38,414 bases of DNA from Dichomitus squalens LYAD-421 SS1 (taxonomy: Eukaryota > Basidiomycota > Agaricomycetes > Polyporales > Polyporaceae): contig NW_006766931.1 of assembly GCF_000275845.1 (NCBI RefSeq), positions 197,702 through 236,115 on the forward strand. Direction: 5' to 3'. The notes under the pieces are model-generated. The model did no database searches, was not told the origin of the DNA, and was given only the letters and a program-made list of their open reading frames with translations. Positions 10,568-22,600 of this stretch are shown here, piece after piece. How positions within the stretch are numbered: the first letter of the stretch is position 1; each line of letters starts with the position of its first letter. The translations under genes were made by a program, and so were the position numbers.

Positions 10568-12085
10568 CTACTGGAAGCATGTATGGTACGTACCATCTTA
10601 TTGCAGTGGGCTTGCCGGCCAGTTCGGCTGTAGCTGCTCATAAAGGAGGATTGACGAAAGTGGGTTGCCATCGTCTAGGAAGGTATTTGGCGGGCAATCT
10701 CATTGCAATTGCTAATTAGTCTGACACCCCCAACACTCATACACTGTGTCCCTCGACTGCGCATTAGACGGGAAGCTCCGCAAGATTGAAGAATGATCCA
10801 GTTCGTGACACAAGGCGACCAGGACAGGACAAGCGATTCTCCATGACCTGAAGCGGTTCCACATCCACGAACACGTAACCGAATTGCTATCTCATGAAAG
10901 CCGGGAGGGTTGAGAGAAAGATTGAACACAACCCGGCGGCTCGGATTGCAAACAATATCAACCAATTTTCGTCGCAAACGGCTAGCTTGGACCGGGACGG
11001 TGTTCGGGAGCAAGCTCGCCGTCACCTCAAGCTCAGGAGCGGCGATGATTCCTATCGCCTGAAGATATAACCATCTACAGCCCAACTACCCGGGCATCGG
11101 CGCTCAGGCGCAGCGGCACATACAGTTTACGAACGCGGCAGCCTGGAGGTTGCCTTGGAGTGCAGGTCCGCGACCGCATGCAACAATGAAGGCGGCATGC
11201 GGGATACGCGATAACGCTACGTTCCCGCGACCTCAGTATGTAGTACCCATTCCAGAACCGGTGCGTGCAGAAGGTTCGCGAAGAGATCCGCGCAGCAAGG
11301 CGACGACACAGGCGCCATTATGCCGCATCGCCGCGCCGTTCGTGTCGTCATGCGGTATAGCAACGGGATAGATCAGCGGATGGGTAGCTCCCCACTGAAT
11401 TCGGGCGATTGCTCTGCCTCGGGATAGAGGACAGGTGATGACACAAGTCCTCGGAAATGGTTCGCCTTCTGCTGGCTTCCTTCGCTTCTGGACATGGTCC
11501 AGCAACGGCAGCGGGAACACGCCTGACGCAGACATGCGGCGGGAACGTTGCATTGTCGGAACACCGTAACGCATATCAACCTGCTGAATGACTACTGTGC
11601 TGTGAAGGAGAAATCGATACTCACAGGCTAGTAAGAATGCTGACGATAGTGGGAGCGCAGCAGATTCCTTGGAAACCGCGCGGAACAGACTGGAGGCAAG
11701 GTTTAGGGTTGCTCACGTCGCCGAAGTGGTTCAACAGATTTCGAGGGCCTGTTCAATTGACGGTGCGTTCGACGAACGAGGAAGAAGTGGGACTAGGTGA
11801 GAAGGTGTCTTCAATAGGGAGCGGCCGAGAACACCTGCAGGGTCGTGTGGACGCGTGTAGGCGGTGATAACCCTTTGGAACCACCCTCGAACGAAGAGCG
11901 ATGCTTGAAGGGAATGGGTGCTTCCTCAGTAAAGCTACCGAATGTTACACTTCGAATTCTCGCAGAATCCAGGGTGTTGTACGATTGACCTTGGCTGCAT
12001 GATGGACGAGCCGAGCCGAGAGCGCGAAAGGACATTTCTAGAACGTGTGTGCGATCAGATAGAGAGCGACGAGGCTTCACGGAGT
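10568..12085. other. Intergenic, no supported gene
   Basis: Several open frames of about 70-140 codons occur on both strands (for example 10675-11085 and 11233-11574, minus). None shows recognisable motifs or intron-linked continuation. The right part must contain the 3' UTR of the minus-strand SSL1 gene. Confidence 0.5.
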
Positions 12086-13863
12086 TTATTTCCCACAGCC
12101 TGGGCAACAGTGGACGACGTCGTGCACAAACACGTCGCAGTCCGCACAGAAGTCGCTATGACACTCCAAACAACGGTATCGACCATAGGGACTCATGCCC
12201 TCGCCAGACGCGCCCAACATGGTCGAAGGCGTCTCCTTGAACGCAACGGCGCACCCGTGACATCGCTTGCTCGGTTCCGGGGTATCGTCCAGTGTCGTCC
12301 TACACGGAACATGAGTGCTGCGTCGCGGATGAAGAGGAACGGACGGTGCCGATGCGCGGGGCAGATGAACAGGCAGTTTACTTACACGGCGGAGTAAGAT
12401 TTCACTGGAAACAGGTGGTGGTAGCTTCGCGCAAGGTGCGGCGAGCTCACGATCATTAGTCCACAGATATCGCAATCCGTCGGGACGTCGCACACTTTCG
12501 CAAGGCAGCGTGGGCATAGGAAGCCCTCGCTCTTCATCTGCGAGTGGCATACGCAGAGCGAGGGTGGGGACGTATCTGGGAGTCGCATCGGGAAGCCCAT
12601 GATCATCAGGTCCGCGGCCGTGCCGCCTCCTGTGCGCGCTACCGCGCGTTGAGCTGGGGGCGGGATAAGCTCGAATAGGAGGTCTTTAAAGTGGCCCTCG
12701 TTCATCGCAACACCGAACTGACCTGTTTGCGCGCACCAGTCAGTCGTCCGTCAAGGGAACCCGAGGGGCACTATGAGTGGGCGGACGACGCACCGCCTGT
12801 TTTATCGCAGAGCTCTCGGCATACTTTCATCTCCGCCGCAAGAGCGACTATAGATATGCGGATGCGGTCTTTCACGCACTCGTCGAGCGTATCGTGTATG
12901 TTTCCAGGGTCGCATGTTGTGAGAGACCCGAAGATGACAACGATCTCTCTGGAAGACTGCGTCGGCAAATGGCTCATACTGCTTCGCGCCATCTCGACAG
13001 CGTTTTGTAGACTTGGTTCGCCATTAGGCAGAAGCTTATGACGCTCCAGTATCGCTTTCAGGACATCTTGAGGGTTCCCTATAGTGCATATCCCGCATGT
13101 TCAGACAGCAATTGTAACGCATATAGTCGCAGGGCGTACCAGACATCTCGCCTATTCGCTCCCCGAGCCCTCCTCTCATCCCTACAATACCTATTTGGCC
13201 CAGAGGGTTCTGATCGAACCATTCCGTAACGAACTCGCGGGCGTACTGAAGCATGAGATCAAACCGCGTAGGGCGCATGTCGCGGTCCATCATTGCTGAT
13301 GATAAGTCGAGCACAAGTACAAGGTGACGGATTATTGTACGTCGGATGGCTGCAGCAGGTGCAAGAAGCCTGAAATACTCGTTAGGCGGCCCGACGTCTA
13401 ACGAGATACGTGCAATGCAGTCGACGTACCGCCTCCTTCGACCTCGAGCGATCAAATTCTGCACTGCACCCTCCAGCCTCCCCGCTTCATCTTCTTGTAC
13501 CGTGTCCCATGAACGGGTGTACGTTGCTTCCCAAGCATACGCTTGCTAACGACCGCGCAAAGTATGAGTTAGCAGCTCGGACGACAGTCGATCGGGTGCA
13601 TTATAACAACGGTGAGAGGGCAGATTAGCGAGATGACATCTCTGCACGGGAATTTGTACTCCACAGTCGGAGATAGTGTCTGACGAGAGAGAGCTCACAT
13701 CTTTTGCTTTCCCTTTCCCCTTATCCTTCTTCTTCCTGTCAATGGCCTTTGCCCTCCCCTTTGCTTTAGAGCGAGTTGTATCGTCGTCTAGTCCAGTGAT
13801 GGAAACATCCGAGTCTGAGTCGTCCACGAAGTCATCTCCGATACGTCTTCCAGCAGGCGGCAT
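12086..13863 (-). CDS. SSL1: TFIIH core subunit Ssl1 / p44 (GTF2H2)
   Basis: A subunit of TFIIH, which opens promoters and repairs UV damage in the nucleus; in other organisms p44 stimulates the XPD (Rad3) helicase. Six exons on minus: 13863-13699, 13545-13430, 13369-13140, 13078-12794, 12722-12386 and 12299-12086. All join in frame to 448 residues, as expected for fungi. The N-terminus is acidic then Lys-rich. Next comes the family hallmark AYAWEATYTRSWDTVQEDEA. A von Willebrand A-like fold follows from ~108 (IRHLVLVLDLSSAMMDRD, then EWFDQNPLGQIGIV and GSLTTCDPGNI). A zinc region contains CPRCLAKVCDVPTDCDICGL and SSPHLARSYHHLFP. The C-terminus is a C4-type zinc module, CLECHSDFCADCDVFVHD then CCPGC. 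Intron 1 (13546-13698, 153 nt) is the least certain junction. The gene diverges from the dehydrogenase at 14480. Confidence 0.96.
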
Positions 13864-14479
13864 GGATATTCAAGACCGCGGCGCGCCTCGCACACACAGC
13901 GGAAAGCCGTCACAATTCGAGGGCGAGAGGAGAGAGAGAGCCAGCTGCCAGAGAGCGCCGGATCCGACCGACGCGTGTCTCCCGGCCCGGACCGCCTTCA
14001 CGGGCGTTCAATCGTAGTCCTCAGGAGCGTTCTCAGCGTTCATATGTAAGTACTTACTCGCGGGCATCCGCACCTGTCCACTTTCCAGGAACGTGGCTCT
14101 ACTCGAGCATCCTCACACTGTATCGATGATTCTTGATCTTTGAAGCTTTCTTGCCGTCATGAACCAAGGAGATGGTTGAACAAAGGACCCGGACGCGGTG
14201 GCAGTCCTAGAAACTCAGTTTGCTCCCTGCGCCCGATCGACGACGCCCGCGATTGGTTGTGGGCATCTGTGGGCGGCCACCTTCACTTTCTTCTATCCGG
14301 ATTCAGCAGCCGCGTCGCCTCATTCAGCCTCTTACTTCCCTGGACGCCGAGAGGATGTCACCACTCTCGCTCCATGACACCACGTCCTCCCAGTATATCA
14401 GCCCAGCGCAGACCAACACGTCCACCTCGTTTTCCTCTCCTTCACCAAACGCTCTTGAACCATCTTCCATCTCACCGTC
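13864..14479. promoter_or_regulatory. Divergent promoter region, SSL1 / alcohol dehydrogenase
   Basis: The 616 nt between the two divergent ATGs must carry both promoters. The half near the dehydrogenase is rich in pyrimidine tracts (CCTC, CTTC), common in fungal 5' UTRs. No named operator is evident. Confidence 0.6.
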
Positions 14480-15722
14480 ATGCCCACGGATCTGCAGTTC
14501 AGGGGTTATGCCCTCGTCGGTGAGGAATGTTCGTCTTTCGTACCCAAGCCTGCACTCACTTTTCACCAATCAGACCCGAGCAAATGGACAGACCTCCAAG
14601 TCCGCGAATTCAAGCCCAAAAACTTTCAGCCTGACGACGTCGAGATCGCCGTCACCCATTGCGGTGTGTGCGGTTCCGATGTGCATACCCTCACTCGGGG
14701 TTGGGGCGAGTCCAAGCTCCCTCTCGTCGTGGGCCACGAGATTGTCGGCACCGTCACCCGCGTAGGCGAAAATGTCAAGGACTTCAAGCTCGGTGACAGG
14801 GCCGGGGTGGGTGCCCAACGTGGCAGCTGCATGTCATGCCGAGCCTGCAAGGACGGCTACGAGAACTACTGTCCTAACGGTATCGAGACATACGTACGAG
14901 TTATGCATATGAGATATCGAGTTGGAACTGACTATATGCGCCTAGAATTCAGAATATCCCGATGGCGTTGTCGCCCAGGGAGGTTATTCGACTGGCATCC
15001 GCGCCCACCAGCAGTTCGTCTTCCCGATCCCAGACGAGATCGAGTCCCGTGACGTCGCATCCATGTTGTGCGCGGGGCTCACTGTCTACTCGCCCCTCAA
15101 GACCCACGGGTGCGGCCCCGGGAAGAAGGTTGGCATCATGGGCATTGGCGGACTTGGACACTACGCCATCCTTTGGGCGAAGGCTATGGGCGCCGAGGTT
15201 TATGCGCTCACGCACGACCAGGGCAAGATTGACGACATCAAGCAGATGGGTGCTGACCACGTCATCAACACTGAGAAGAAGGTTGGTGCAAGTACGTTCG
15301 CCTTACAGAGGTCGAAACACTAATGTCACGTGGTCGCTTGTTTTCAGGACTTCTGGAAGGAATATCCACAAACGCTAGACATTCTCCTCTCCACCAGAGA
15401 CGTTCACGGTGAGAAGATGCCACTCGGTGATTGGCTCTCTATGCTGTACGTCCACGGTCGCTTCATTACCGTGGGTTTGCCCGACATGGACGACCCGCTT
15501 CCTGGGATCCATGCGATGAGATTCGCCGCGAACGGCTGCATGCTAGGAGGGAGCAAGATTGGCAGTAAGCAGGATTGCTTGGAAATGCTAGAGCTTGCGC
15601 GGTCGAAGAAGATCAAGCCGTGGGTCGAGGAGATGCCCATGAAGAAAGCTGGAACGGCGCTGCAGAATGTGAAGGACAACAAGGTCAGGTACCGCTATGT
15701 GCTTACGCAGGACCTCGTTTGA
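14480..15722 (+). CDS. Zinc-dependent alcohol dehydrogenase, cinnamyl-alcohol/ADH6-like, probably NADP(H)-dependent
   Basis: A medium-chain dehydrogenase expected to interconvert aldehydes and primary alcohols, often aromatic or branched ones, in the cytosol. Three exons, 14480-14893, 14946-15281 and 15348-15722, join in phase 0 to 374 residues. Catalytic zinc ligands are visible as Cys61 (HCGVCGSD) and His86-Glu87 (GHEIVG). The structural zinc site is Cys117, Cys120, Cys123 and Cys131. The MLCAGLTVYSPLK segment matches the family's second-domain Cys. The Rossmann glycine motif is GIMGIGGLGHYA, and GGSKIGSK near the C-terminus is typical of the ADH6/CAD group. The donor of intron 2 (GTTGGT at 15282) is unusual but the only one that keeps frame with the acceptor TTTTCAG. 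The protein is ~15 residues longer than most relatives at the N-terminus. Substrate is not predictable from the sequence alone. Confidence 0.95.
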
Positions 15723-16159
15723 ACAGCGTATGTTACGAGATTGGTGAGTCCGGTTTTTCTGCCGATTGTATATTCATCAGCCTCTGACTATCCCCGCAAA
15801 TACCCAACGATCATCCAATAGAGTTGTTGTATAGTACTATCATGAATAGGCATGTATGCACGCTGTTGGGTGGGCGCAAAGTGCATATCAACTGTCGTCA
15901 AGTTCAGTAGGAGATCCTTCCAAGGCATCTCTAGAATACCGCACGTGAACACGTGCACTTAGGGCACGTCATACACGATGTTGCGCGACCTCGTCACACT
16001 GACTCAACAGTATCTATTTCTCAACTCTTACAGCCATCCCATCGAGTTCACGGTAGGCCACCATGATTCCACACGGACTTAACTTATCCTTATTTGTGGA
16101 GTCGCCCTCTCTGCGATACCCCTCGACGTTGCTCGCAGTGTGCCCGAGCCTGCGCCCTC
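15723..16159. other. Intergenic flank of the dehydrogenase
   Basis: Contains the likely 3' UTR of the dehydrogenase. No reading frame or repeat of note is seen. Confidence 0.5.
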
Positions 16160-17112
16160 AACCCGAGAAACTCACCGTCTTCATCTCCGTCACGGATCTG
16201 CAGCCGTCAAGCCTCAGGCAGATAACTCTTCTAACAACTATGCCGTACGCGTCGTGACTAGTGATCGAAACCATATCTCTGCCCAGGACCTTGCCCGCAG
16301 AGGCGTGGAAGTCGTCGAAGGTTGCAGCATTCCATAGCTCATCTTTGTAGAACGTTCAGCTCTTTTGCAAAACATGGGACTCGCGCAACCTTGCTAGCAT
16401 TGCTCCGGCTCTCACGAATGCTTACCATTCCGGAGGCCAGAAGGTCGCGTACCTTCAGACACTACGTCTGGAGCAGCCCAGGCAACGTTTCCAAGGTTCG
16501 AGTGGCCTCGTTTCGTTCGACAGCAGTCATTGATCAGGAGTTTCGATCAGCGAAGTAGAGGAAGGATTACGACTCGGGTGCAATGGTGAGCATTATGCCG
16601 CCAAACTGTGAGTGACAGACTGGACGCGGGCGCAGTGATTCCGTCGCTGTCGCTGGAGGAGGTCCGGCTATCGTGGAGGTCCGTGCATAGACATGCGCAA
16701 CATGGTGCGCGCATTCCCATAGACTTCTCTGCTTCTGAGATGCAGATGTGCTGACTTCGACGTCGGCCTGGTGGGTTCACAACTTCTTAGGACCTCGACC
16801 GATACGAGGGCAACACGTTCGTCTCCGCGACCCCAATGGGGCGCGGGCACTTGCCCATGATCGCGCTTCTTCGCGCTTCACACGTGAGACAATCGCAACA
16901 CCATGTCGGCTCAGGTGCTCGAGAGCGCGAGTAAGTAGTACGTCGATTGGCCGAGCCTCGATGACGCATTCGGGAAGACGACGGGGAACACGGCCGAGTA
17001 CGAAGCGCTCACCGCAGAGCTACTTAGATCGATGTGTTCATCGGACGAAACGAGGCCCTCCGCCAATGATCTCTGCCAGTGGTACTTGTACCCGCCGGTG
17101 TGCTGGCGGTAG
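16160..17112 (+). pseudogene. Degenerate NmrA-like NAD(P)-binding family gene
   Basis: Fragments of an NmrA-like protein appear in order on the plus strand but in different frames with stops between. Around 16235-16320 is AVRVVTSDRNHISAQDL then RRGVEVVEG, the end of the first beta-alpha-beta unit. At about 16460-16500 is FRHYVWSSPGNVSK, a hallmark of the family. At about 16770-16850 is WWVHNFLGP followed by RYEGNTFVSATPMGRGHLPM. At about 16950-17112 is the C-terminal segment SLDDAFGKTTGNTAEYEALT ending in VCWR and a stop. The N-terminal GxxGxxG dinucleotide motif is not visible. NmrA-like proteins usually sense NAD(P) redox state or act as reductases. The stops and shifts mean no single functional product is expected. 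Family assignment is from remembered motifs. Confidence 0.75.
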
Positions 17113-18849
17113 ATATTCAAGGCTACTGAGCGTGAAGGATTGAATGTGAAACACGGATGTGGGTGGATTGAAGCGGCCGCTGGTATAGAATGGTAGGAGG
17201 CGCTTCGTCCCGAACTGGTAGGGGATTCATCGTTTACAGAGCTCATTGGTCTCATGACATCACTGCGTGAGTAACGAGAAGAAGAAGAGGTAGGGGATTC
17301 ACCATCTCTATTGCTATCCACGTATAGTGCTCGCGTGCAGGCGGACGATATTTCCGGGCCTGAGCCACGAACCAACCCCCAAACCGACTACTCGGATGAA
17401 CAGTGAGCATTGTTTTGCTAAATTTCACCACTTGACTGATAACAGGGAAGAGAAGGGAGTACCTCCTGGTTCTACTACTCCCAGGTGCCTTGAGTGAAGG
17501 CCAGTCGCGATCAAGAGATACATGTGCGTCGAGAGAGTCCGATGTGGCTGCGGCCGTAGTGTAGCCATACGCATTAATGGTGCGCCACGAAGATGAAGGT
17601 CATCGTAGATCACTCTGGATGGCGCCGAGAGGATACAGTGAATAGCTAGCTCTGCTCGGTTCCGCGAACTTCGCGAACGAAGCGCCTGCCTGATCAGGAT
17701 TAAAGAACAGGAGGGGCAATTTTGCGCCAGAAAAGAGGCGGCTTATAGATAGCACAAGAGGGCACCGGACTGCAGGTTACGTCAGACCAGACATCGTCCA
17801 GTACACGTTCGACTCCTTGCCGCGTCTCGCGGTGAGAAGCAACTCGTTTCCCTTTCCTCACTGACACCGACGGAACGCTGGAACGCTGCGACGCTGTCGG
17901 CGATAGCAGCTCGGGCCTGGACTCACTGCTATGAGGACACCTGAATGCGCAACGCAAACTGCACGTCCACACCGTGTTTGCCCATCGAACTGTGTTTCAG
18001 AATCATGCGTACGGAGCGCATGACTGGGTCGAAAACTTGAGATGAGAGCTTCGGGGCCAAGCCTCACCTGATATCCACCAAACCCTCATTGAACAAGTAT
18101 CGAAGAGACTTGTTTAATGACGGATGCCGCTCTCGGACTGAAGTTCCGCGTGCAGACGTAGTACTTACTACTCATGGATTCTATGTCAGCGCTCGCGTGC
18201 CGGGCCGGTATACGTTACAGGTCCCGTGGTGGTGAACAAGCGACCTTCGAGGACGCGAAAATGTATGGTTTGAGAACCGAAGCCACCCAAGCATTCCACT
18301 TATCGAACCGTATGGCGAAGATCGTCGTCCCCTCGCCATCGGTTCTAGCTTCCTCCCGGAGGCGAGAGTGTGGCGCACTAGTGATTCACAATGGCCGAGA
18401 TTCGCAGACCCTCGGAAACGCTGATCACGTCATCCAAGCGCGCAAGTCGTAGGAGCTTTAGAATGGACAGATCTGCGGTGTATGGGGCGCAGGATACAAA
18501 TACAGTGCATAACGACTACACACGAGTGTGGGGGTCACGAGAGCAACTAGGAGTCAAGCGGAAACGGAGGCATACTGCGCAGAAAGCGACCGAAAGCTAC
18601 ACAAGATGGACAGGGAGAGAGACCCGTAGCGTTGATGCGCCCTGAAGGACGAAGGAAGAGACGCGAGGGTAAGACGGACGAGTCAGTAAGGCTATTCGGT
18701 ACATTGCGCGGCAGTTCTGTCCCGCGCAGAGAGTTCTAGAAGAAACAAACTTACACGGGAGAGTTTGGGCTCCTGGGAGCTGAGAAGGCGCAACTCAGCA
18801 CACTAGGATGCACGAGCATGCAACTCGAGTACACACGTACGATATGCAA
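17113..18849. other. Gene-poor stretch
   Basis: Only short open frames on both strands. A 12-base motif, GTAGGGGATTCA, occurs twice (about 17218 and 17290), which gives a minus-strand frame a short Ser-rich repeat (ESPTSS). No domain, RNA gene or inverted repeat is evident. Confidence 0.5.
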
Positions 18850-19449
18850 CTAATCGGCATTGCCATCTCCCTCGCCATCTGCGCCCGGCGGCCCGATCCA
18901 TGGCGTGGGGTCGGCGACCATCTCAGCGTACTGGGCGTCCGTGATTTTGCAAAAGCGAATTGTGCCATCCTTAAACCCGCGTAGGAGCAGCTCCAGCTTG
19001 GGTAGATTGGAGACATCGCTGAGGTTCCTGAAGGGAACGTCGCCGAGGGGCCACCCTTCGATGCGGACGCGGTAGCGAGTAACGATGTTCTTCATGTACG
19101 ACTTCCTGCTCCACGACATGCTCGCGTCCCTGTCGCCAGTGATAGCGCCTAAGATACACAGCGTTAACAATAGCATCGTCGGGAGAAGCGGGTACGGCGC
19201 CATGGGATTCGATGAGGACGACCACCCACATAGCTGATCTTTGATAATCTTGCGCAACTCCCCGCGCGCGTCCGTCATGCGCTCGCTGTACGTCGGCCTA
19301 GCGTTCAGGCGGAAGGTGATCATCTGCGCCATTTCGTGCGGGGTGGAGAGCGGAGTTGAGTTGCAAAGAGCGAGGGAGGGGTTGCCGATGTGATCCCCGC
19401 ACGCAGAGACCCAAGCCTTATACAAGCGGACGCGCGCGTGCGCATCCAT
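18850..19449 (-). CDS. Small hypothetical protein of a basidiomycete-type family
   Basis: The minus-strand frame is open throughout. I prefer two exons, 19449-19230 and 19148-18850, joined in phase 1 over an 81-nt intron (donor GTGGGT, acceptor CTTAG) to give 172 residues. Without splicing, a hydrophobic 27-residue insert would interrupt the text and the protein would be 199 residues. The second exon carries SMSWSRKSYMKNIVTRYRV, then IEGWPLGDVPFRNLSDVSNL and a stretch ending KITDAQY. From memory this layout (a W-x-x-Y segment, then GWP, PF.NPSD-like and a short basic helix) recurs in many uncharacterised proteins of mushroom-forming fungi. I know no function. Upstream exons may exist beyond 19449. 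The C-terminus is Gly/Asp-rich. Confidence 0.55.
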   Translation of the reverse strand: MDAHARVRLYKAWVSACGDHIGNPSLALCNSTPLSTPHEMAQMITFRLNARPTYSERMTDARGELRKIIKDQLCGWSSSSNPMAPYPLLPTMLLLTLCILGAITGDRDASMSWSRKSYMKNIVTRYRVRIEGWPLGDVPFRNLSDVSNLPKLELLLRGFKDGTIRFCKITDAQYAEMVADPTPWIGPPGADGEGDGNAD

Positions 19450-22400
19450 CTCTCATCCCATCACACCCACAGAACGATGCCCATAAGCAGAGGGCGGAAT
19501 ACTGCTCCGGCATCGCGGCCGCGAACGAGGCGAGAGCGAAGCGATGAGAGTCTGTTCCCTTGCGGTTACAGCTTGCACACCTCTGCGCACCGCACCGCGA
19601 TCGGCAACCGCACACCCCGTTCCGTCCGTCTCGACTTGTGGGAACACGCCGCGGTGGCCCAGCGACGAAACTTATGGGGGAGAAAGTTTGTCACCTGTCT
19701 CCGACTTCCGCTTCGATCATGCGTTGCCCTGGCCGCCCGCGCGCCGCGCGGAAATGCGCAAATCGACAGAAGATTTCTGCCACGGCCTGCGAGGGGAGGG
19801 AAGAGGAAGAGGAATGTAGAAGTGGCTGGCTCTAGGCACATCTAGCTCGGAACATCGGCCGCAGGACAGACCCCGACGACCTGCACTACTGCTTGCATCG
19901 TGGTGGCGCAAGACGCGTTCGCAGGTCTGTGCATCTGATAACGAGTCAGCCTGTCCATACTCTGACTTCCGTACCGGGAATTTGGCGGCCGCGAGTCCAC
20001 GCAGCGCGAGGAGTAGCTCTGCGTCCTAGGGCAGGCAATCTAGTCAGGTGTACGTGTAGCTAGCGACGGGCTGTGAGCGACCCTGAATGCTCATGCTGAA
20101 GACGCAGACAAGTTGGAGCACCCACCGACTTCCGCCCGGACGATGATGGATTAAGATAATACTTGGTAGTGATTTTCTCCTTTAAAGGCATGTCCGTAGA
20201 CCTTGTCCCCAACACGCGGTATCTGTAGCCTAGACATGCGTCAGCTGCTTCAGACTGCTCCAGACCTTGGAACGACTAGCGACAAAAATGTACCATCCCA
20301 TGGGATCTGAGTGGACAGGCAGCCGTCAAGAACGATGACTGTTCTGTATATGGGTACCCACCAGGCGCATGCGGAAGCGCGCGTCTCGGTCTTCAGATTC
20401 CGATCTAGCCTGTTCACAAGGTTTACCTCTGCAAATGGTTCGCCAAAGCGTCCGTGGACGAACTATGAAAGCGACGAAAGGACACTGGGAAAGCTCCGTG
20501 CATTCAATTGAGTAGTGTCAGGAACCTCGGCATCAGTGCAATGCCCCCGGAACTGGCCAGAGACATCTTAGGGCTTGGCTAACGGACACAAAGCGCAACA
20601 GCGTGTCGTTCCAGGCGTAACCAGCCCACTCAAGGGATCCCAAAGCCCAAGACTATCGAAAAGCCGAACAACACGCTGACGAAAAAGCGGTCAAAGCAGA
20701 CGCTTCACCTGATAAAGGGGACTCAAGTCGCTGATATATACTAGATCAGCTACATCTGAAGCGAGCTCGAGGATTAGAGATAGTGGGCTCGTACCTGGTA
20801 GACTTTATCATCAACCTCACGAGACCACCGTAGTTGCTTGGTGTCTGGAGTAACGAGTATCCTCGGGGGACGCGTAACGAGATACTCAAGGACCGCGATG
20901 CATCACAATGGGTACTATATCAAGTACCTGATCAGGCGATGGCAAATTGCTCAATGACTATGAGATACATGGTGAGCAACCAAGAGGTCTCGACGTCGTA
21001 GGGCATGACCCTGAGCCGCTATTTCAGTAAGACGTTGGACTTACCTGATCCTCGCGCAATGATAGCGGCGTGCGCTGAGGCCTCTCCGTCAGAAAGTAGA
21101 TGAGGCATGTCTAGACCTAACTAGAAAGCCTGCCCTATTGATGGTCGTAGGCGTCTTTGGTCCGTGGAGGTCCGTGGAGAGCTCGCCAAGCCAAACCATC
21201 CCGCGAAACGTTGAGGACTAGGGGTCGGAATGAGACTCGTGGGCTTGATCCTTCTGCGCCAGTCACGGCCATGTCAATAGCTTGAAGTTCCTCGGTAATT
21301 GTTGCGTCTGGGAAGAGTTTGTCCCAAATCCATGACATGCGACATGACCGTGGCGCGAATGCCGTTGGCAGAGGGTGCGTTCTCCCAAGTCATTAAGGGC
21401 GTTGCGAGGCATAAAGGCATAGTTGCACCCATTACCTGGGAGAAGTTGGGTATGTCAATGCACACAATATGAATAGCAGATACCGGATGAGGTCAGGCAG
21501 AAGCTGTGCAGACACTCACATGCGAGGAGGATGGCTTTTGGGGCGCCCTCGGACTTGGAAAACCTGCGACCTTCGGCATCATGATGCAATGTGGCCAGTG
21601 GCACCGGAAACGGTGGCTGTTTGTAAAAGATCCGCAGTGTATCGCACTAAGACACATAGAAAATCGTAAGCTCATCTGTATGCAACCCGCTAACGAGGAG
21701 GCACAATGCTAAGAGCGTCCGAGGCATTGACCTTCTGTACCAGTCACTGAACGTTTTGATATCCCTCTGCATGGGGATCGGAGGCGCGGTCTAATCCTGC
21801 CCGGATGGGTTGAGAATTTATGTGATGACAGTGTGCGAACACACTCAGCCACTAGCATCGTTGAGCCCTTACGAAGTCTATAACTTAGAAGACATGAGTG
21901 CTCTTCGAATGACTTGAGTTATAAGCATAGGGCTCACTCAATATTGGAGTGGCTAAATACGCATGAGGCAAGCAGGTTCACGGTGGTCGCCAAGGGACAG
22001 AGTCTGTGCTGGCTCAAGCAGGAGTCCCAATTGGCAGAGGTCCCAGTGAACCGGTTCGATTCAGATCGGGAAGAAGCTACTCGCCAGGTTCGAGCAAGAC
22101 TGACGGTTCAGAACAATTCTCATTTCCTGCTGGTGTGAAACCCAGCGTCACACTCCCGCGGCCCGCCCGGCCACTTGTGCTCGGATCAGCGGCAAGCCCC
22201 TGCCGAGCGCCGCAGGTCCGCCCTCGGGCCACCTCCCACCTCGGGGACAAGCTGCACAAAATGTGCCCCACCTACTTAGCGTCATGCGGCTTCTTGAGCC
22301 ACAGCATACTAGATCTCTTGCCTGGCATGTTCCCGAGATATATGTTCGCTATGCTGAATATCTTCCAGTGGTGGAACAGAGTCGGGCAACGTCCTTGGTT

Positions 22401-22600
22401 GGACATTTTCGGTGATCCGAGCACACAACCGGCGCGGGAAATGCGACCCACTATCATAGGTTCTTCACGATCCTTGATGACGAACGCGCCCTTGCCAGTC
22501 CTGGTTCCATTTTCCTAGGTTGCTATAAGACGTCAGCTACATTCACTCCAATATCAATCAAAACTCGGGTTGGACCATCGTCGACCTTTTCTTTGATCTG
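19450..22600. other. Long gene-poor stretch
   Basis: About 3 kb without a supported gene. Open frames are short, overlap on both strands and show no recognisable motifs. A 170-codon plus frame at 22006-22518 begins with GTG and looks non-coding. I see no tandem array or inverted repeat that stands out. Confidence 0.5.

Noticed and set aside
17166..17310. Short repeated Ser-rich motif in a minus-strand frame
   Set aside because: Only two copies of 12 bases, in a frame that overlaps the NmrA-like relic on the other strand; likely chance.
22040..22075. GGTTCGATTC resembling a tRNA T-loop
   Set aside because: The flanking bases do not form the T-stem, and no acceptor, D or anticodon arm is found upstream.
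22006..22518. 170-codon plus-strand frame
   Set aside because: Starts with GTG, lacks motifs, and sits where all frames are similarly open for short stretches.
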